A stretch of DNA of 64,000 bases from Salminus brasiliensis (taxonomy: Eukaryota > Chordata > Actinopteri > Characiformes > Bryconidae). The notes under the pieces are model-generated. The model did no database searches and was not told the origin of the DNA. It was given only the letters and a program-made list of their open reading frames with translations. Of the stretch, positions 27,176 through 41,100 are shown one piece after another. The stretch's first letter is position 1; each line of letters opens with the position of its first letter. A program made the position numbers and the translations under genes. Where the stretch lies: contig NC_132891.1 in NCBI RefSeq assembly GCF_030463535.1, positions 8,210,949 through 8,274,948 on the forward strand, given 5' to 3'.

Positions 27176-28760
27176 GCTTTTTGATAGGGGATGTCTCATT
27201 CTCTGTGGTCAACCCTCGGGACAGAAAAAAAATGCATTCAACTGTTTTATCCCAATGGAGAAATAAACGTATATCCGATCAAAGAGTCAGAGCTGTTGTC
27301 TCCTTCCTGTGGTGAGATTGAAGGAATGCCTATTCTGGATTTTACATTTTATAAAACAACCCTAGATTTAGTTTCCTATTACCAGATGATTTGATTCCAT
27401 ATAGTAATTATATATATATATTTTCTCTCGTCCTTATGAACATTACATATAGGCCTAATGTGTTATATTACTATTATATTCTTATATATAAGTGGAATAT
27501 TCTGAAATATATTTTTCAGTACAATTTTAGTAGCTTCATTCCAGACCCTTTCAAATGGCTGTGCACAAGCTATCTGATGTGGATTGCGCTCAGAGAGAAC
27601 TCTTGATCCTGGTAGAAAGGGCTGGTCTGGTCCTTTTCTTGCTTATGGTACCTGTTCATCAGATACACTCAGGGGAGTAGAGACAGAAATGTGCCTCTCA
27701 ATGGCATGAACTAAAAATGTGTTCTCCTTTGTGTAATAACAGCATTTTCACACCTGCAGCTTTTATTCCATCAGTGTATCCAAGGCTCAGTCATTCACAG
27801 GCTTCGTTACAGCAACACTGGGCTGATAAGTGGGTTCTCAGCTGTGCTGAAACTTGCCATCATTGAGAATAAACACTGTAATCTACTGCCATTGTTAAAC
27901 GTGTTCAGGGTGTTATATAAGAAGCAGCAGCTGAGACGAGAAATCCCTTCCAGAAAACACAGACCACACTCTGCTGGGCCGAGCAGCTAGCAGTGGGTGC
28001 AGTGGAATCGCCTCTCAGAGTAAACACATAAAAGAGTGGGGTCTGTAAAGTCTGCACCCCTAACGCTGTCTCACATGCTTACGTCTTTTCTTATGCAATG
28101 GCATGAAATATAATAGGTGTAGCGACGAGCTGAGCCGAGGCATGGCATTCCTTTGTGGAGCCCAAACCACAGCGAGCCTTCAGACAAATGACTCATCAGT
28201 GTGAATTCTAATGTTTTCAGGAACTTCAGTTTGAGAGCAGGTCTGTAATCATGTGTTCAGAAGAGAAATCTCTCACTATTGTGTCTGCAAAGCCCATTAA
28301 CTAAAATTGAAGGGGCCAAAAAAGGGCTTTTTTGAGTGAAGCTACAGAAGATACAAAGTTGATTCCCTAAAGATTCTTTTAATAGATGGTTCTTTAAATA
28401 ATCCGGTTTGTAGATGAGATGAGATGAGATGAGAAATGTGAATAACTGTTTAAAGCATAAGAACCTCATATTATAAAGGTTCTACCTGGCTTTCCTAGAA
28501 CCAAACTTGCAAATAAGTGAACAATTTAAAGCTGTAACATAGAAGAATCACTTTTTGTTCCTTAATGAATCTTTATATGAATCTTGATAGTTCTTTAAAT
28601 AATCAGGTTTGTAGACAAGATAGTAATGGGAATAACCTTTGAAAGTGTAAGAACATCTACATAATATAAAAACATGCTATTTGAAGTGTACAGTGCAGAA
28701 GAATGTCTTTTTTGTTCCCTTACAATGAATCTTGAAATGAATTGTTCTTCAAATAACCTG

Positions 28761-28813
<53 letters not shown>

Positions 28814-29984
28814 ATTTACAATTTGCTGGAACTGTACACCTAAGCCAAGAACCACTTTTGGTTCCTCAAAGCACCTTCCAATGGATGGTTCTTTAGAGAT
28901 AAGAACCTTTTAAACATTTTAAGAACATCCACAAGTCTCAAACCCCTTAGCTTTGTTAAATGGTTATTATACAGCTTCATATACAGCTCAAGCTAAATCT
29001 CTTGTAGATATATATATATAAGCTATATATTATATATATATATATAAGCTATATGTATAGCTTCACTATGGTTAAATAACCAGCACTATGTTTAAGAAAC
29101 AGAAGTACTTGATTTTCTTTTAAATTCATTTATTTATTTCGTTTTTTTACTGCTGGGGGAACATTCAATTAAAGCTTACAGTTACATTGTCCGTCTTTTA
29201 AAAAGACATAAAAGACATGAATGAGTCATATTCTTAAAAACTTCAGGTGTCAAAAATGTCTCTTTAGAGTGATGACATAAAAGAAGCATTTTGGATCCCT
29301 GAAGACCCTCATTCTACTGGTTTCTGAGTTTTTCAGAGTAATCATTAAAATAATCATTAAAAGGAGAGGGAAAGGTGGATCTTCTACACTGTCACTGTAA
29401 AGAAGTATTCATTCTCTGTATCTGTCTATGTGTGTATGAGTAAATATGTTTGTTTGGAAAGGGACAATAAGCCCCAGATTTTCCCTCCCATCCCATCATC
29501 ACTTCTTTTTCTTCTGATGGTCGACTGAAACTAAATTCTGTGGCATAGGCCTCTCAAACTTAGAAGCTTCACTCTGTGGAGACAACGCTCTGTGAATTAA
29601 TGACCACAAACCAGCTGCTCACCTGAAGCTAATAAACCGTCCTGTCTGCGACCCTTTCCACCTGCTGCTCGCTTTTACCTCGCAAGACCATCCTGTCGCC
29701 CCCTGCATTCACTCTGGAATCGAGAAAGCGAGCTGCGTTCCTTTTTCTCTGGCTCTCGTGCTTTTATGACTTGGTCATTGACTTTGAATGACTGCCATTA
29801 TATTATTGCCACTCTCAGATTACTATTATTGACATAAAAAACAGCACAGTGAAATAATAGTATAACACCAAATCAAATAATGACCAACTGTATTAAAAAA
29901 GGTAGTAAACTAACACACACACACACACACACACACACAGCTCTGTATAATCTCCATGCAAAGCATTGTCAATCCAATACCATG
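27176..29984. other. Gene-poor DNA after cort
   Basis: No coding exon recognised. Contains gttctt/aagaacc-type repeat debris at 28340-28930, a (TA)n tract at 28762-28812, a second TA-rich imperfect palindrome near 29010-29055 (aagctatat ... agctatat), and an (AC)n tract at 29913-29939. Confidence 0.5.
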
Positions 29985-30318
29985 CTAAAAATTATTGGGA
30001 CATCTGCTCATTCAGTGTTTCTTCTGAAATCAAGGGCATTAAAAAGAGATCACCCTGCTTTTGTTGGAGTAACTGTCTATACTATACATGAAACAAGGCT
30101 TTCAACTAGACTCTGGAGCACTGCTGTGAGGATTTGATTGCATTCAGTAACACGAGCATTAGTGAGGTCAGGGTACTGAATGATTACCACCTCACCACAT
30201 CCCCAACTCCCCAACTCATCCCAAAAGTATTGGATGGAGCACCATCCGTCATTCCAGAGAACACAGATTCACTGCTTAATGGCTCAATATCACAATGTCC
30301 ACAAACATTTGGACCTAA
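29985..30318. repeat. MITE-like repeat, reversed copy
   Basis: Runs from tattgggacatctgctcatt to tgtccacaaacatttggac, the reverse orientation of the copies at 34608 and 37697. Internal landmarks are gaggatttgattgcattcag and cccaaaagtattggatggagc. Confidence 0.65.
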
Positions 30319-33236
30319 GCCAAGCATCAGAACTGCATGCTCTGGAGTGATGAAGCTATAGTCAACACCTAGTTGGGGCTAGCTGAGTTGGAGTCGCGTT
30401 TGAGATCCAGAACCAATCATCCAAACACTGTATCACTCCGCTGAACGTCCTTAAACCATTAAGCAGTGTAGGTTGGTTGCTTTGTTGGTTTAATTTGTTG
30501 GTCTAAGTAAGGAGCTGCAGGCTGTGCAGTGAGTGAGTGAGGGGAGTTTCTGTGACGCAGGGAAATGCCAACGTTAAAACATATTAAATGAAATGTTCAC
30601 GGCTTATTTCCCGATAACACACGGCCTTGAGTGTTCTGTTGCTTTTATACAACAGTTCGATAAATAAATAAATGAAGGAATAAATGAACTGAGCTTTAAT
30701 GTTAGTGTTTCCTTCTGCCAAATTATAGTTCCTCAACAGCAGCGTGTATCTACGTCACAGAAACCCCTCACCCACTCACTGCACAGCCTGCAGATCCTTC
30801 CCCAGCTCCTTACATAGACCAGCTTATTAAACTCTTGTTTGTTTGTTGTTTATTTTTGTCTTTTTACTTTTAGTTTTCTTTTTTCGTGGAGCATTTACGA
30901 AACTTCTTGGTTCAATGGTGTTCAGCGGAGTGATACAGTGTAAATAATCAAAGAAAATAAAAGAAAATATTTTTATTACCTTCTGACATAATTTCAGTAT
31001 GGTATAACATTTCATGATAAATGGACCAATAGACACACTCCAAAATTATTTGGTCTTTTTACATTGTTTTCCATTGTTGTTTTGGAGATTTTGAGCAATG
31101 CTACACTTTCTCTACCAACACTACCAGACCAACCAGATCTTAACACTTAGATACTTTAGGTAAACTGCGTCAACTGATTGTGTGTTTGGTTAGAAGAACA
31201 CAGTTGGAAGGACACAGGGTTGGTTGTTATCTTCTCTGTGAACATCAGCCACTGTAAGGATTTGTTTAGTTCTACCAGCAGCTCACCTGATTGGATGGAA
31301 ATTGAAAATACAAGCCTTCCTCCAGGAGAGCTTCAGAAATGGTTAAACTAACACACTCACAGACCAATCACACAATTTCTCAGCAATAAGAACAGATGCA
31401 GGTCAATGTAAATACTGTAAAAATAGAACAAAATAATTTCTCATGTTAAAGAAAGTAGTTGAGATCTAGTGAGCTAGACCAACAAAGCTTGGTTCCAGAT
31501 TTGTCCTGCCAGCCAGCGTAGCATGGTTGTATTCAATTCCATCACCAGCCCACCTGATTTACCATCATTAAGCACTGATTTACCAAACCAGGTGTAGGAT
31601 GAAGACTTTAATAATACTAGACTCCCATGAGGAGAGCTTTGGAGATGTTTTATGAACACAGTGATGTAGAACCATGGCTTTTTGTATGAGTGTTATTAGT
31701 ATTTATTCTAATATTAATGATTTACTGAGTAAATAAAAACTTACTGACCAGTTAAGCTTTTTATTATTTCATTTTCACAGGCACCTAAAATGTTTGCACA
31801 GTAATAGATATTTTACATACACTGAATATATGTGTGTATGTTGTCTTCAGTATGTAGGATCTCTGAGACCTTTTTTCTCATAAGTAATGAGGAATTAATG
31901 ATTATTATTTAATAAACATTCATATGATAGTAGTGAATGTTCAGGAGCAGTCCTGTTTATACCAAAGCAGTACTGTAGATGAGATGTCCTTCAGGCTTTC
32001 ATACAGCTGTGTGTTTGCTGTAATCATGGCCCTAATTAAGGCATGTATCCTGGTGGTGATGAAAAGATGTGCCATGTGGGAATTTGTCCTCCCACCTGGA
32101 ATCCACACCGATTAATCTCGTTAATCTGCTATTGTTAGATGATTTCTGAAGGCACGTGTTAAATTGGACCTCTGTCGTCACAAGGACTGTCCACTCTGAG
32201 GAGACAGGCAGCAGTCACATAAAGCAATTAATCCTAATCCTAATCAAGGAACAGTCATTAGAAGCATGTTAGAAATATTGTGGTAGTGCATTAAAAACTC
32301 ATGTGTCCAGAATGACAAGTCAGTGCATGCTAGCGGAGGTGGTCAGTCAGGGTGCGTATAGTATGACACAGACAATATTACCCACCCGTATGGTCTGACG
32401 TGATTCTGTCACAAAGATTTCAATGAACACCTTCTTTTTTCTGTCTGTAATCTGGAAGTGCTGTGTGTGGTGAAGAAAATGCTGTCCACTACACAAGTGC
32501 CCTGAGCTACAATGAGTGCATACTAAAAGCACATCAAAGCTGCTGCCTGCAACCAAAGCGTTCTGATTGGCTTTCCTTTGATGTGGAGCCGTGCTGCTAC
32601 CTTAACGTGAATTTGAAATTCATATGTAATGTCTGCCTTATTTAGTTTCGGGAAGTACAGAGTAATGGCTTCCCTCCTGATACAAAGAAAGCTCTGGAAT
32701 TTCTCTGCCTGGTATTAGAAGCTTATCCGGAACAGTTTTGTGCAAAGTAAATATTCCTAAACCTCTGATTCAGTTGTTTGCATGCATAACGTGATATGAA
32801 AGTTGGTGACCTACAAACTTTATTAAGACCTAAAATCAATTCCTCCTAGATCGGTTTTGCTTTAAGTGAGTGAACATCGTTTTCCTCTCTGATGATCTAT
32901 GAACGACTCTCATTTGCCCGTAATGTATAAATTAGCGAGCACACCAGTCAGTTGTAGCAGAGCGCAAAACAATCATCAAGGGCAAAGGACGCAATTTAAC
33001 TGAAGGGTGCATGATAACAGGTGAAGGGTGGTAGCATCTGGGAAACCGCTAACTTATCACACATTGAGTGCCCCCCAGCAGCATAACAATGGTGTCCCAC
33101 TGGCCATTGGTGCCAGAGGGGAACGACAATTCCAGCAAATGACACAAGAGCCAATAATGCTCCACAGTGGAGAAGTTAACCTCTATAATAAACACCTTCC
33201 AACACCTAATACAACCCATGCCACACCATCATAATA
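30319..33236. other. Gene-poor DNA
   Basis: No exon recognised. Holds repeat fragments at 30340-30440 and 31280-31350, and an imperfect element at about 31480-31670 (aagcttggttccagatttg ... ggagagctttgg) related in reverse to 24742-24850. Small open frames here show no recognisable protein similarity. Confidence 0.45.
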
Positions 33237-33545
33237 GAGAACATTAGCGCCACCTGACTAATATTGAGTAGGTCTCCATTGTGCTTCCACAAAAGATCTG
33301 TCTCAGTCAATGGGTGGAACCCCACAAGACCTCTGAAGGTATCCTGTGGTATCTGGCACCAAGATGTTAGCAGCAGATCCTTAAAGTCCTGTACGTTGAT
33401 ATGTGGGGCGTCTATAGATTGCATCAGTGAACCTTAGGTGCCGCTTCACAGGTTAATCCTTTTTGGATCACTTTTGGAAGGTACTGACCACTGCATACCA
33501 GGAATGCCTACAAGACCTGCCTGATGTTTTGGAGATCCATAAACC
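33237..33545 (-). pseudogene. Tc1/mariner transposase fragment, internally deleted
   Basis: The - strand encodes MQSIDAPHINVQDFKDLLLT and then SWCQIPQDTFRGLV, the C-terminal end of the Tc1-like transposase family also seen at 18497-18942. It is followed by the element's 3' end (tcaggtggcgctaatgttc). Upstream (33430-33545 reversed) is a piece of the N-terminal region (tatgcagtggtcagtacct), so the catalytic centre has been deleted. Not functional. Confidence 0.7.
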
Positions 33546-34397
33546 ACCTTTGTACTTTTACAAAGTATATATAACAAATATATCTTTATTCTCATAAGTT
33601 CATAAAGTTACCTATTTATTTGCAGGATACATCAGTAAGGTATGCATTTTTGTGTGTATATAAGCACATTAGATTACATATATAGGCTGTGTGGCACAAA
33701 TAAACATACAGGTGTACATTTACAATGAAGCTAAACCATGAAAATGTAGTTAGTTCCATTGGTTCTGTTACAGGAAGCTCCGCAAGCAGGCTGTTCAGTC
33801 TGCTCCTGCTTAAAGGGAGAGAGTTTCCAACCCTCTTTAAAAGGCTGTCAGAAATAATAAGCATTGTTTAAACAGATCCTCAGGTGTCAAACATTACTTC
33901 TGTCTTTTCCTATTTAGATCACATACACACACACACACAGACACACACAGTATGTTCTTCTAGATGAGTAAATGCCAAGCACTCTCTTATTGTGGCCTTG
34001 GGTAAGTTTTGAGGCAGTGAAATTCGCACCTCATTTTTGAAACCTTTTCCTTCAAGGAAACGTGTGAAAAGGCAGGGCATGACCAGAGGCGGCTCATTTA
34101 TTATGATGCTTGTGTTCTCCCCAACTGCAATATCACTGAGTAAGTGAGAGGAAATTACCTCATAGGTGACAAATGGAAGGTGATGGGAAAGGACGTCAAA
34201 AGGACACACAGTACATTTTTCAAAGATTGGCCTTCGTTTGGGTCTGATTCGTTGTCAGATGTAATGCGCTTTGAGACAGTGGGGCTGAGGTGTGAATCGA
34301 AAGACATGGCCCCCCAGCTTTTGATAGACTTTTTCGATTCATCTTTAGGCAAGAGTGGACTACTGTTTTAGCCCTGAATAAACAACCCATAAACCCA
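33546..34397. other. Gene-poor DNA
   Basis: No gene seen. Contains an (AC)n tract at 33925-33949. Two overlapping open frames near 34144-34371, on opposite strands, are unsupported. Confidence 0.4.
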
Positions 34398-35572
34398 CCA
34401 TGTAGGCAGTGCATCTTAGGGTAACCTAACTGCACGTGGTGAGCACTGACAGTGTAAGTATGGCTCCTACTACCCAGGGGGGCTTTATCCATCATAGTCA
34501 GTCTTGCCTTTCTCAGAGCAAACCATGCAAGCCAGAAACCATGTAGGAAGCTTTATTTTCAAGTATATGATTTGGAGCAGTGCCACTTTCTCATCTAAAC
34601 TTGATCTACACTATATGTCCAAATGTTTGTTTTGTTTGTCTAAAAAATGCATAAATTGCTGACATGGATGAGCAAATGTACAAACATAGCTTTTCTAGTC
34701 CCTGTAGAGAATTACTGCCAATCTGGAGCAGATAAACATGAACATATTGGCACCACGCTCAATGGCAGGTGTTGGCCAGAGAGGAAATGGGTAGAAACTG
34801 TGGAACTGTGTTCTCTGAAATGATATCGCTCCATCCAATACTTTTGGGATAAGGTGGTGTGGTAATCATGTATCCATACTTCACTAATGCTCTTGTTACT
34901 GAATGAAATCAAATCCTCACAGCAATGCTCCAAAATCTAATAGAAAGCCTTCCCAACAAACGCAGAAACTGTTTTTAGTGCCCTTGATTTCAGAAGAAAC
35001 AATGAATAATCAGGTGTCCCAATACTTTTGTCCATTCAACGTACAATGAGCTTGTACTTATTTGGAATCTAACTTAGATTTAGAGCTGTACAGCCAAGCC
35101 AATAACCATTAAGGAACCCTCCCAGAGGCAAGGCACCGTACAAGAACCACACAGATGTGAGTGTAAGAAAGCCTTCGAAAGGTTTTAAGAACCTCAAAAT
35201 AATGTAAATATTCTGTGAGGAAACCATAAATTGGTGGAGAACCTTTTTGTCAAAGTTAAAAACAAACTTTTTAAAGGTTCTTCATACTCACAAGGGTTCA
35301 AGGATATGAAGAACCATGGCAACTTTTATTTCAAAGGGTTCAACTGAGTCTACTGTAACTAAATCTAGCATATGTTGGGCTACTTGGTTAGAAATGGAAT
35401 ATAAACCTCAACCAAATTCTGTCTAATTATCATAACAGCTTTTAGACCCCACAGTAGATCCATGGCACATAGGCTGTGCATCTGAGGTTACTTTCACTGC
35501 ACTCTGTGAGCACTGACAGTGTAAGTATACTCCTGCCCAGGGGGGCTTTATCTATCATAGTCAGTCTTGCCT
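34398..35572. repeat. Pair of direct repeats about 1.06 kb apart
   Basis: Blocks 34398-34510 and 35460-35572 share gagcactgacagtgtaagta, cccaggggggctttatc and atcatagtcagtcttgcct in the same order and orientation. The space between holds the MITE-like copy at 34608-35043 and a gttctt/aagaacc repeat fragment (35090-35340). Confidence 0.75.
34608..35043. repeat. MITE-like repeat, near full length
   Basis: Bounded by acactatatgtccaaatgtt on the left and tcccaatacttttgtccatt on the right, an imperfect inverted pair. Interior has aacatattggcaccacgctc, ccatccaatacttttgggat and gaatgaaatcaaatcctcac. No open frame with recognisable similarity. Confidence 0.7.
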
Positions 35573-37696
35573 GATTTGTTTCAGTGGTGACATTTGGAGA
35601 TGGGTGGAGTTGGATGCACCACACACACATTTAAGGGGTGAGTAGCTGAGACTTTGGTAAACAACCAGAAATGAAGGAAGGAAGGGGGAGGACAAATGAA
35701 ATGTCATTAAAGAGGAGGGAACGGGAAAGCTATAAGTGACAAAGAATCCATATTTGGTATATTTGATAAATCTGAGTCACTGGGCAAAAACAGCACGTCC
35801 TTACAATCTACAATCCTTACAATTTTAGGAAGCCTTGGCTCACATGCAAGCGTGAGGTGGGCTAACACAGGCCGCTCGTCTTCTCTCAGAGTGATAAGTG
35901 GGTACCAAGTGAGTGGGAAGCTGATGGCATGTCAGAGTGACATTAGGAGTCAAAGTAACTCGAGCATGCCGTTCTTTTTGTTATTGCTATTTATGAATTA
36001 TACATGAATATGATGCACACTATCTGAAGCTGCGGCATGAAAACCTACTGTGAACTACATGATACACAATGTGAGACTGAATGAGAGTCACTATGGACTG
36101 TTTCCACTTAAGTGTTCTCTCTGGGTCATAATATTCTCATCTGAAAGTAAAGACACAGTGCTCAGTCTCAAATCGACTTCCACAGAACCTTAAAAGTAAG
36201 ACGGTTCCTGGATGTGATCTGGCTTCAACATATGATGTAAGGGAAATCTTTAAGTGGTATAAAGCAGGGGTTCTCAATCTTTCAGCAACATCAGCTGAAG
36301 CAGCTCAGAGCTGACTACACACTTATATTACAGAACTACGGAGTGCTCCTATATGGAAAATGAGCATAGAAATAAGCGGGTGGTATTAATGTTTTGGCTG
36401 TAATGTATTGTATTTTTTTATTCACAGAAATCATTCGGTCCTAGAGGTTCCCCAAAGAAGCAGGAAAGAATGGTTGAGCGAGTTAGCTACCATCTTGAGT
36501 CTACTTTTAACTGTTACATGGGGGGATTGAAAGTGTGCCTGGTTCAGACAGGTGTTCTTGGGAGCACTGATTTGGCAAGTGCGACTCGTGAGGACGAGAG
36601 GATGTTGTACAGTGATTTGCAATTGGAACAGCAGCGTGGTACGTAATGCATTCTGGGATAATTGGCTGTGCCAAGTCCACACAAGTCGCGCCCTGATGCA
36701 TCCTCGATAACACAGGCGGAACAAGAACACAGCCGGGGATTCGGACTGTGCTTGGCCAGATGTAGATGGTTTTGAATAAAGCAGTAGTTGGGCTGCAACT
36801 GATGACGTTTCACAAGAACACAGGAACACAAGTACAGACAAGAATGCAGATTGTTGTTTAACAAGTATTATATTTTATTCAACAGATCTTAGGTCAATTT
36901 CTGTACTTAAGAGGCATAAAATAAAGTAAATAACTAATAATAATAATAATAATTTTTTATATATAATTTCACAGTTACAACCCTCTCACAATGCCACCAC
37001 AAAACCCTTGGGATTGACAAATCAATTGCTGTTAAACCCTGAAACAGATTATTTACAACAAAAAAACAACAGCACTGTCGATTTCTGTAAGAAATAAAAT
37101 GTGGTTCTTCTACTGCATCGCAGCAAAGAACCCATTTTAGCACTTTTACCATTAGGAGTTCAGTTGTACTCAAACAACTGATTCAACTGTCAGACTCAAT
37201 GGTTTTGCACCATGTGTTTGGTCCTTCTGGTTTCTGAGCTGTAAAGCACAACACCGTCTTATCTGCCATATGACCAAACCAAAGAATCACGTCTGTGAGA
37301 ATCTCTGTGACAGATGGAACAGGTGACCAGTTGTGGAAGTAATAGATACTCATGCAGGCTCTAATGATGCCTGGTCTGTTGGATCGTGATTGTTTTGCTA
37401 GTCACTGCTGGCTAAAAGCATATCATTATCCTGCTCGAAGCTCCTCACTGAGCCGATCCCAGAGAAAATTAGATGTCACAGGCATGAAGGAGGGGTGCGG
37501 GACGCCTGTAACCATAGAGACCCAGCCCGGTGCAGCGGGGGCCACATCAGGAGGAGGGACAGAGGACTTAAGCTATAAGGGGACATGGGACATACTCTTC
37601 CTGTGCCATTACCTCATGACTCCTACAACTGATGTTTCTGAAATCTGGCAGCTGGTTTAACATCTGCACTGAAAAAATCTGGATATATATATACAT
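35573..37696. other. Gene-poor DNA
   Basis: No exon recognised. A - strand frame at 36431-36841 is cysteine/serine/leucine-rich without recognisable domains and is probably a chance frame in repeat DNA. A tgcattctggga motif near 36648 resembles the ZNF143/SBF site. Confidence 0.4.
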
Positions 37697-38117
37697 ATAC
37701 ATGTCCAAATGTTTGTGGACACCCCTTCTAATGAATGCATTCAGCTACTTTAAGTTGCACCTGTTGCTGACACAGATATGCAAATGCACACGCACACACA
37801 GCTTGTCTAGTCTCTGTACAGAAGTATTGATGGGTATAGAGGGATATAGAGCTCCTCAGCATTGAGCTGTGGAGCAGTGAAACTGTGGTCTCTGGAATGA
37901 TGGATAATGCTCCATCAAATACTTTTAGGATGAGTTGGGGATTTGGGGATGGTGCTCATCATCCAACATCCTGACCTCACTACCGCATTTCTCACTGAAT
38001 GCAATCAAATCCTCACAGCAATGCTCCAAAATCTAGTAGAAAGCCCTTTTCCCTAGACAGTAGAGACAGTTACTCCAACAAAAGCAGGTGTCTCAATATT
38101 TTTGTCCATATAGTGTA
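37697..38117. repeat. MITE-like repeat, near full length
   Basis: Runs from tacatgtccaaatgtttgtg to tcaatatttttgtccatata followed by gtgta, with inverted termini. Interior landmarks are gcattcagctactttaag, gctgtggagcagtgaaactg and cagcaatgctccaaaatctag. This is one of the best copies for defining the family. Confidence 0.7.
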
Positions 38118-41100
38118 TTTGTATATGTCATTGCAATTTACCAGTTGGAATTAGCTTGTATGAATTCAGTTCTCAATAAGTATATTTAAAGTATAATTTC
38201 ATTTAATAAATTATAAGTTTTTAAAGGTTTTAAAAGTATGATTGTCATTCATTTCAGCTACATTGTACATAATAACAATTTAAAACATTTTATTAAAATA
38301 TTCATATTTTAAGGACTACATTATATTCAAAGGATCCAGCGACATTCAGAGAGGAAAACTGAGAGGCTATGGAGCCTACAAGCCTTACCGCAGGATGTGA
38401 TCGGGGTGCTTTTTGAAGACGTTCCCATAGAGAACACTGGCCTGGAGTTAAGCATGTCACAGACTACCAAATGACTCACAGTCTCAGAGGTCTATTAACA
38501 GTGAATTGCCATAGCTTACATCCATAAATGAAGTACTAACCAAACAACTCTTTAAATCCAGTGTAAAAGCTTTTTAAGAGCTTCCACTACGCATACAGCA
38601 GCCGAACAAGCGCTATAGCTCACTGAGTGTTCAACTCTTTTCCTAGAACAGGATGTTGAGGTTTGTGTGGGAGGTACAAACTTCCGAATTGGAAAATTGT
38701 CCAATTGTCATGAGTGTGACCTTTCAGCATGCAGAACAAACATCATTTAAATTAGTAATGCAGTCCGAATTTACATATTTTGACGAAAACGGAGATGTGC
38801 GCTACAGTTTCTCATTAGGCCGGGTGAGATTTCAGCTCTGGGAAACTTGTCCAACCTTGCAACAGTTACGCAAGAATATGTGTGTGTGTGTGGAGCATGA
38901 AAAGGTCGGTTTAGAAGCTTGCAGTGTGAATGATCAGATTTGTTCCTCCACTCTCAGAACAAAATCTAAAATCCTGAAATGAACCCTAGCGCTGATTGAC
39001 CCCTCACTCCAAATAGTAGTTATGGTTCTTGTTTGGGTGATTTTCACCTATTCCTCTTTTTGCTAAAGGCTTCTAGTTCTGTGAGATTCTTGGGCCATCT
39101 TGCATTCCCTGCTATTCACTGCTAAGTCTGTCCCCCAGTCAGGGTTAAAAGGGTAAAGCCAGGTTCACACAAAACACGACTTTCAGAGTCATCAGATTAC
39201 TGTATTCTTCACATCTTCACACCAACTTGTCTTGCTGGGAACCTTTTAGTGGTTGTGGTTTGCAAACTACATGACTGATTAGCGACGCCTCCAAATAACA
39301 CGTTTTGTCACGAAAAGACAAGTGAGAACTGACGCGATGCCCTGCGTGAGATTTTTCCTTCTACCAGTGAAACACTTTATGTGCCACTAGCTGCAACACA
39401 AGCTCAAAGTTCCTTCCTATTCATCTTTCCCTTTCCACTCAGCCAGCTAATCACAGTAACTGTGAATGACCTGTGAACTGTAGATGTTTCCTAAGCTGAC
39501 ATCTGTGGTTCTTGGGTCATGAATAGCAAGCTCTATGACTGAACTGACCCATTTAAATTGCCTCAGCAGTGCCACATGATCTTAATGCTGGTTCAAAAGC
39601 TCTGCATGATCCACATGAAACATGCTGATGTTGAGAGAGATGCAGAATAGTCTGATAATGAACATAAAGTGGCCTGTTTGTTACTACAACAATGACATAA
39701 TTACTGTTTAACCAAGCGTGTACATATATATGTCAATGAAACGGAAGATGGGAAGTGCACCACCTTTGTCATCAGACAAATTCAAAGAAATAAAAACATC
39801 ATTCTCTAAAAGCTTTTCTTTGAAATGCATTTTTTACTTTTCTTGGGCCAGAAACAGTCAAGCTAACAAGCAGAAAGGATGGTGGAGCTGCAGCTCATTA
39901 GCTGTGCAATGACTCTGTCATATACCATGCCTAAACCCACCCCCCACCACTCTCTCTCCCTCTCTCTCTGTGGTGCAATTACTGAAAATGAACTAGTGAC
40001 GGAGGGCCCTGGAATTGAGCATCTTGTATAAACATTAGGATGACCTGTCAGATATGTACTCCAAGAGTCTCGATCACAGCTCGGCCACTTGTGGAGCAAA
40101 GTATGAAATTAGTCCAGGTTTACAGGGCCTTTGAACCAGTAATAAATTTGTTGTGAAAGTGGGGGAATTTCGAGCCATTTACTGGTATGAAGTCATCACC
40201 CTCATAATGCAAAAACCAATCCACGCTTTGTGATATCATAGGACTTGTTTGAGGGTGTTATAACAATGTTTTTTTAGCCTTATCAATCTACAGTCAGAGG
40301 ATAGATCTCACAACTGCACTGTGTACTGTAGTATTTATTACTATAAAATTATACACATAGCAGACATAATATTCGGTTAAATGGCTGGAATTTAGCAGGC
40401 TGGAACTTGATTAGACACTTTTGGTATCCATCAACAAGATTTCTGGCAGAACTCTTATATTAAAAGAATTATTACTTTTATTGAAAGAATTGGTATAGTT
40501 CTATTTAACGGGTTTCTGACACTGCAATATTTTTTTTCTGCAATATTAGAAAATACAGGATTGTGATTAATAGAGCTGTGTATTGGCAAGAACTTGGAGA
40601 TATGATACTTAGCACAATACAGGGGTCATGAATCAGTATATGGCATTATATTGCGACACCGTAAGCAAGATTAGTTATTGCTATTTTTTTGTAATCTAAT
40701 TTTTATTATTATTTGAGTAAACACAACATACAATTAACCACTTTCACTGTCAATGCTTTGTTTTTGGGATCAAAATCAATAGAGTATTGCAAAATATTAA
40801 TAATGATCATAAGCATTTGAATCAATAACAATGCAGTAACAATAGCATTGAGGTCTGGACTTTGGGAAGACCACTCAAAAGGCATAATGTTAGCCACCTT
40901 TATCTATTCCACAACCAACTTTCACGTGGGTCACTGTATTGTTGAAACACCCGGTTGTGTCCTGGTTTCAGCAGTCTAGCCTCACGGTTTGAAGTTGAGC
41001 CTTTTGGTTGGGCCCCATGGCTCATCAACCCTAAGTGCTGCTGAAATCCACAATATGTCCTTCAAACCGTCTCATCATGCTGCAATTTCCTGCATCCATA

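Noticed and set aside
36431-36841. 136-residue - strand frame
   Set aside because: Three overlapping frames of similar length, no domain, no splice context; likely chance in repeat-derived DNA.
37352-37660. 102-residue + strand frame
   Set aside because: GC-richer patch near 37480-37570 but no splice signals or recognisable similarity; kept only as spacer.
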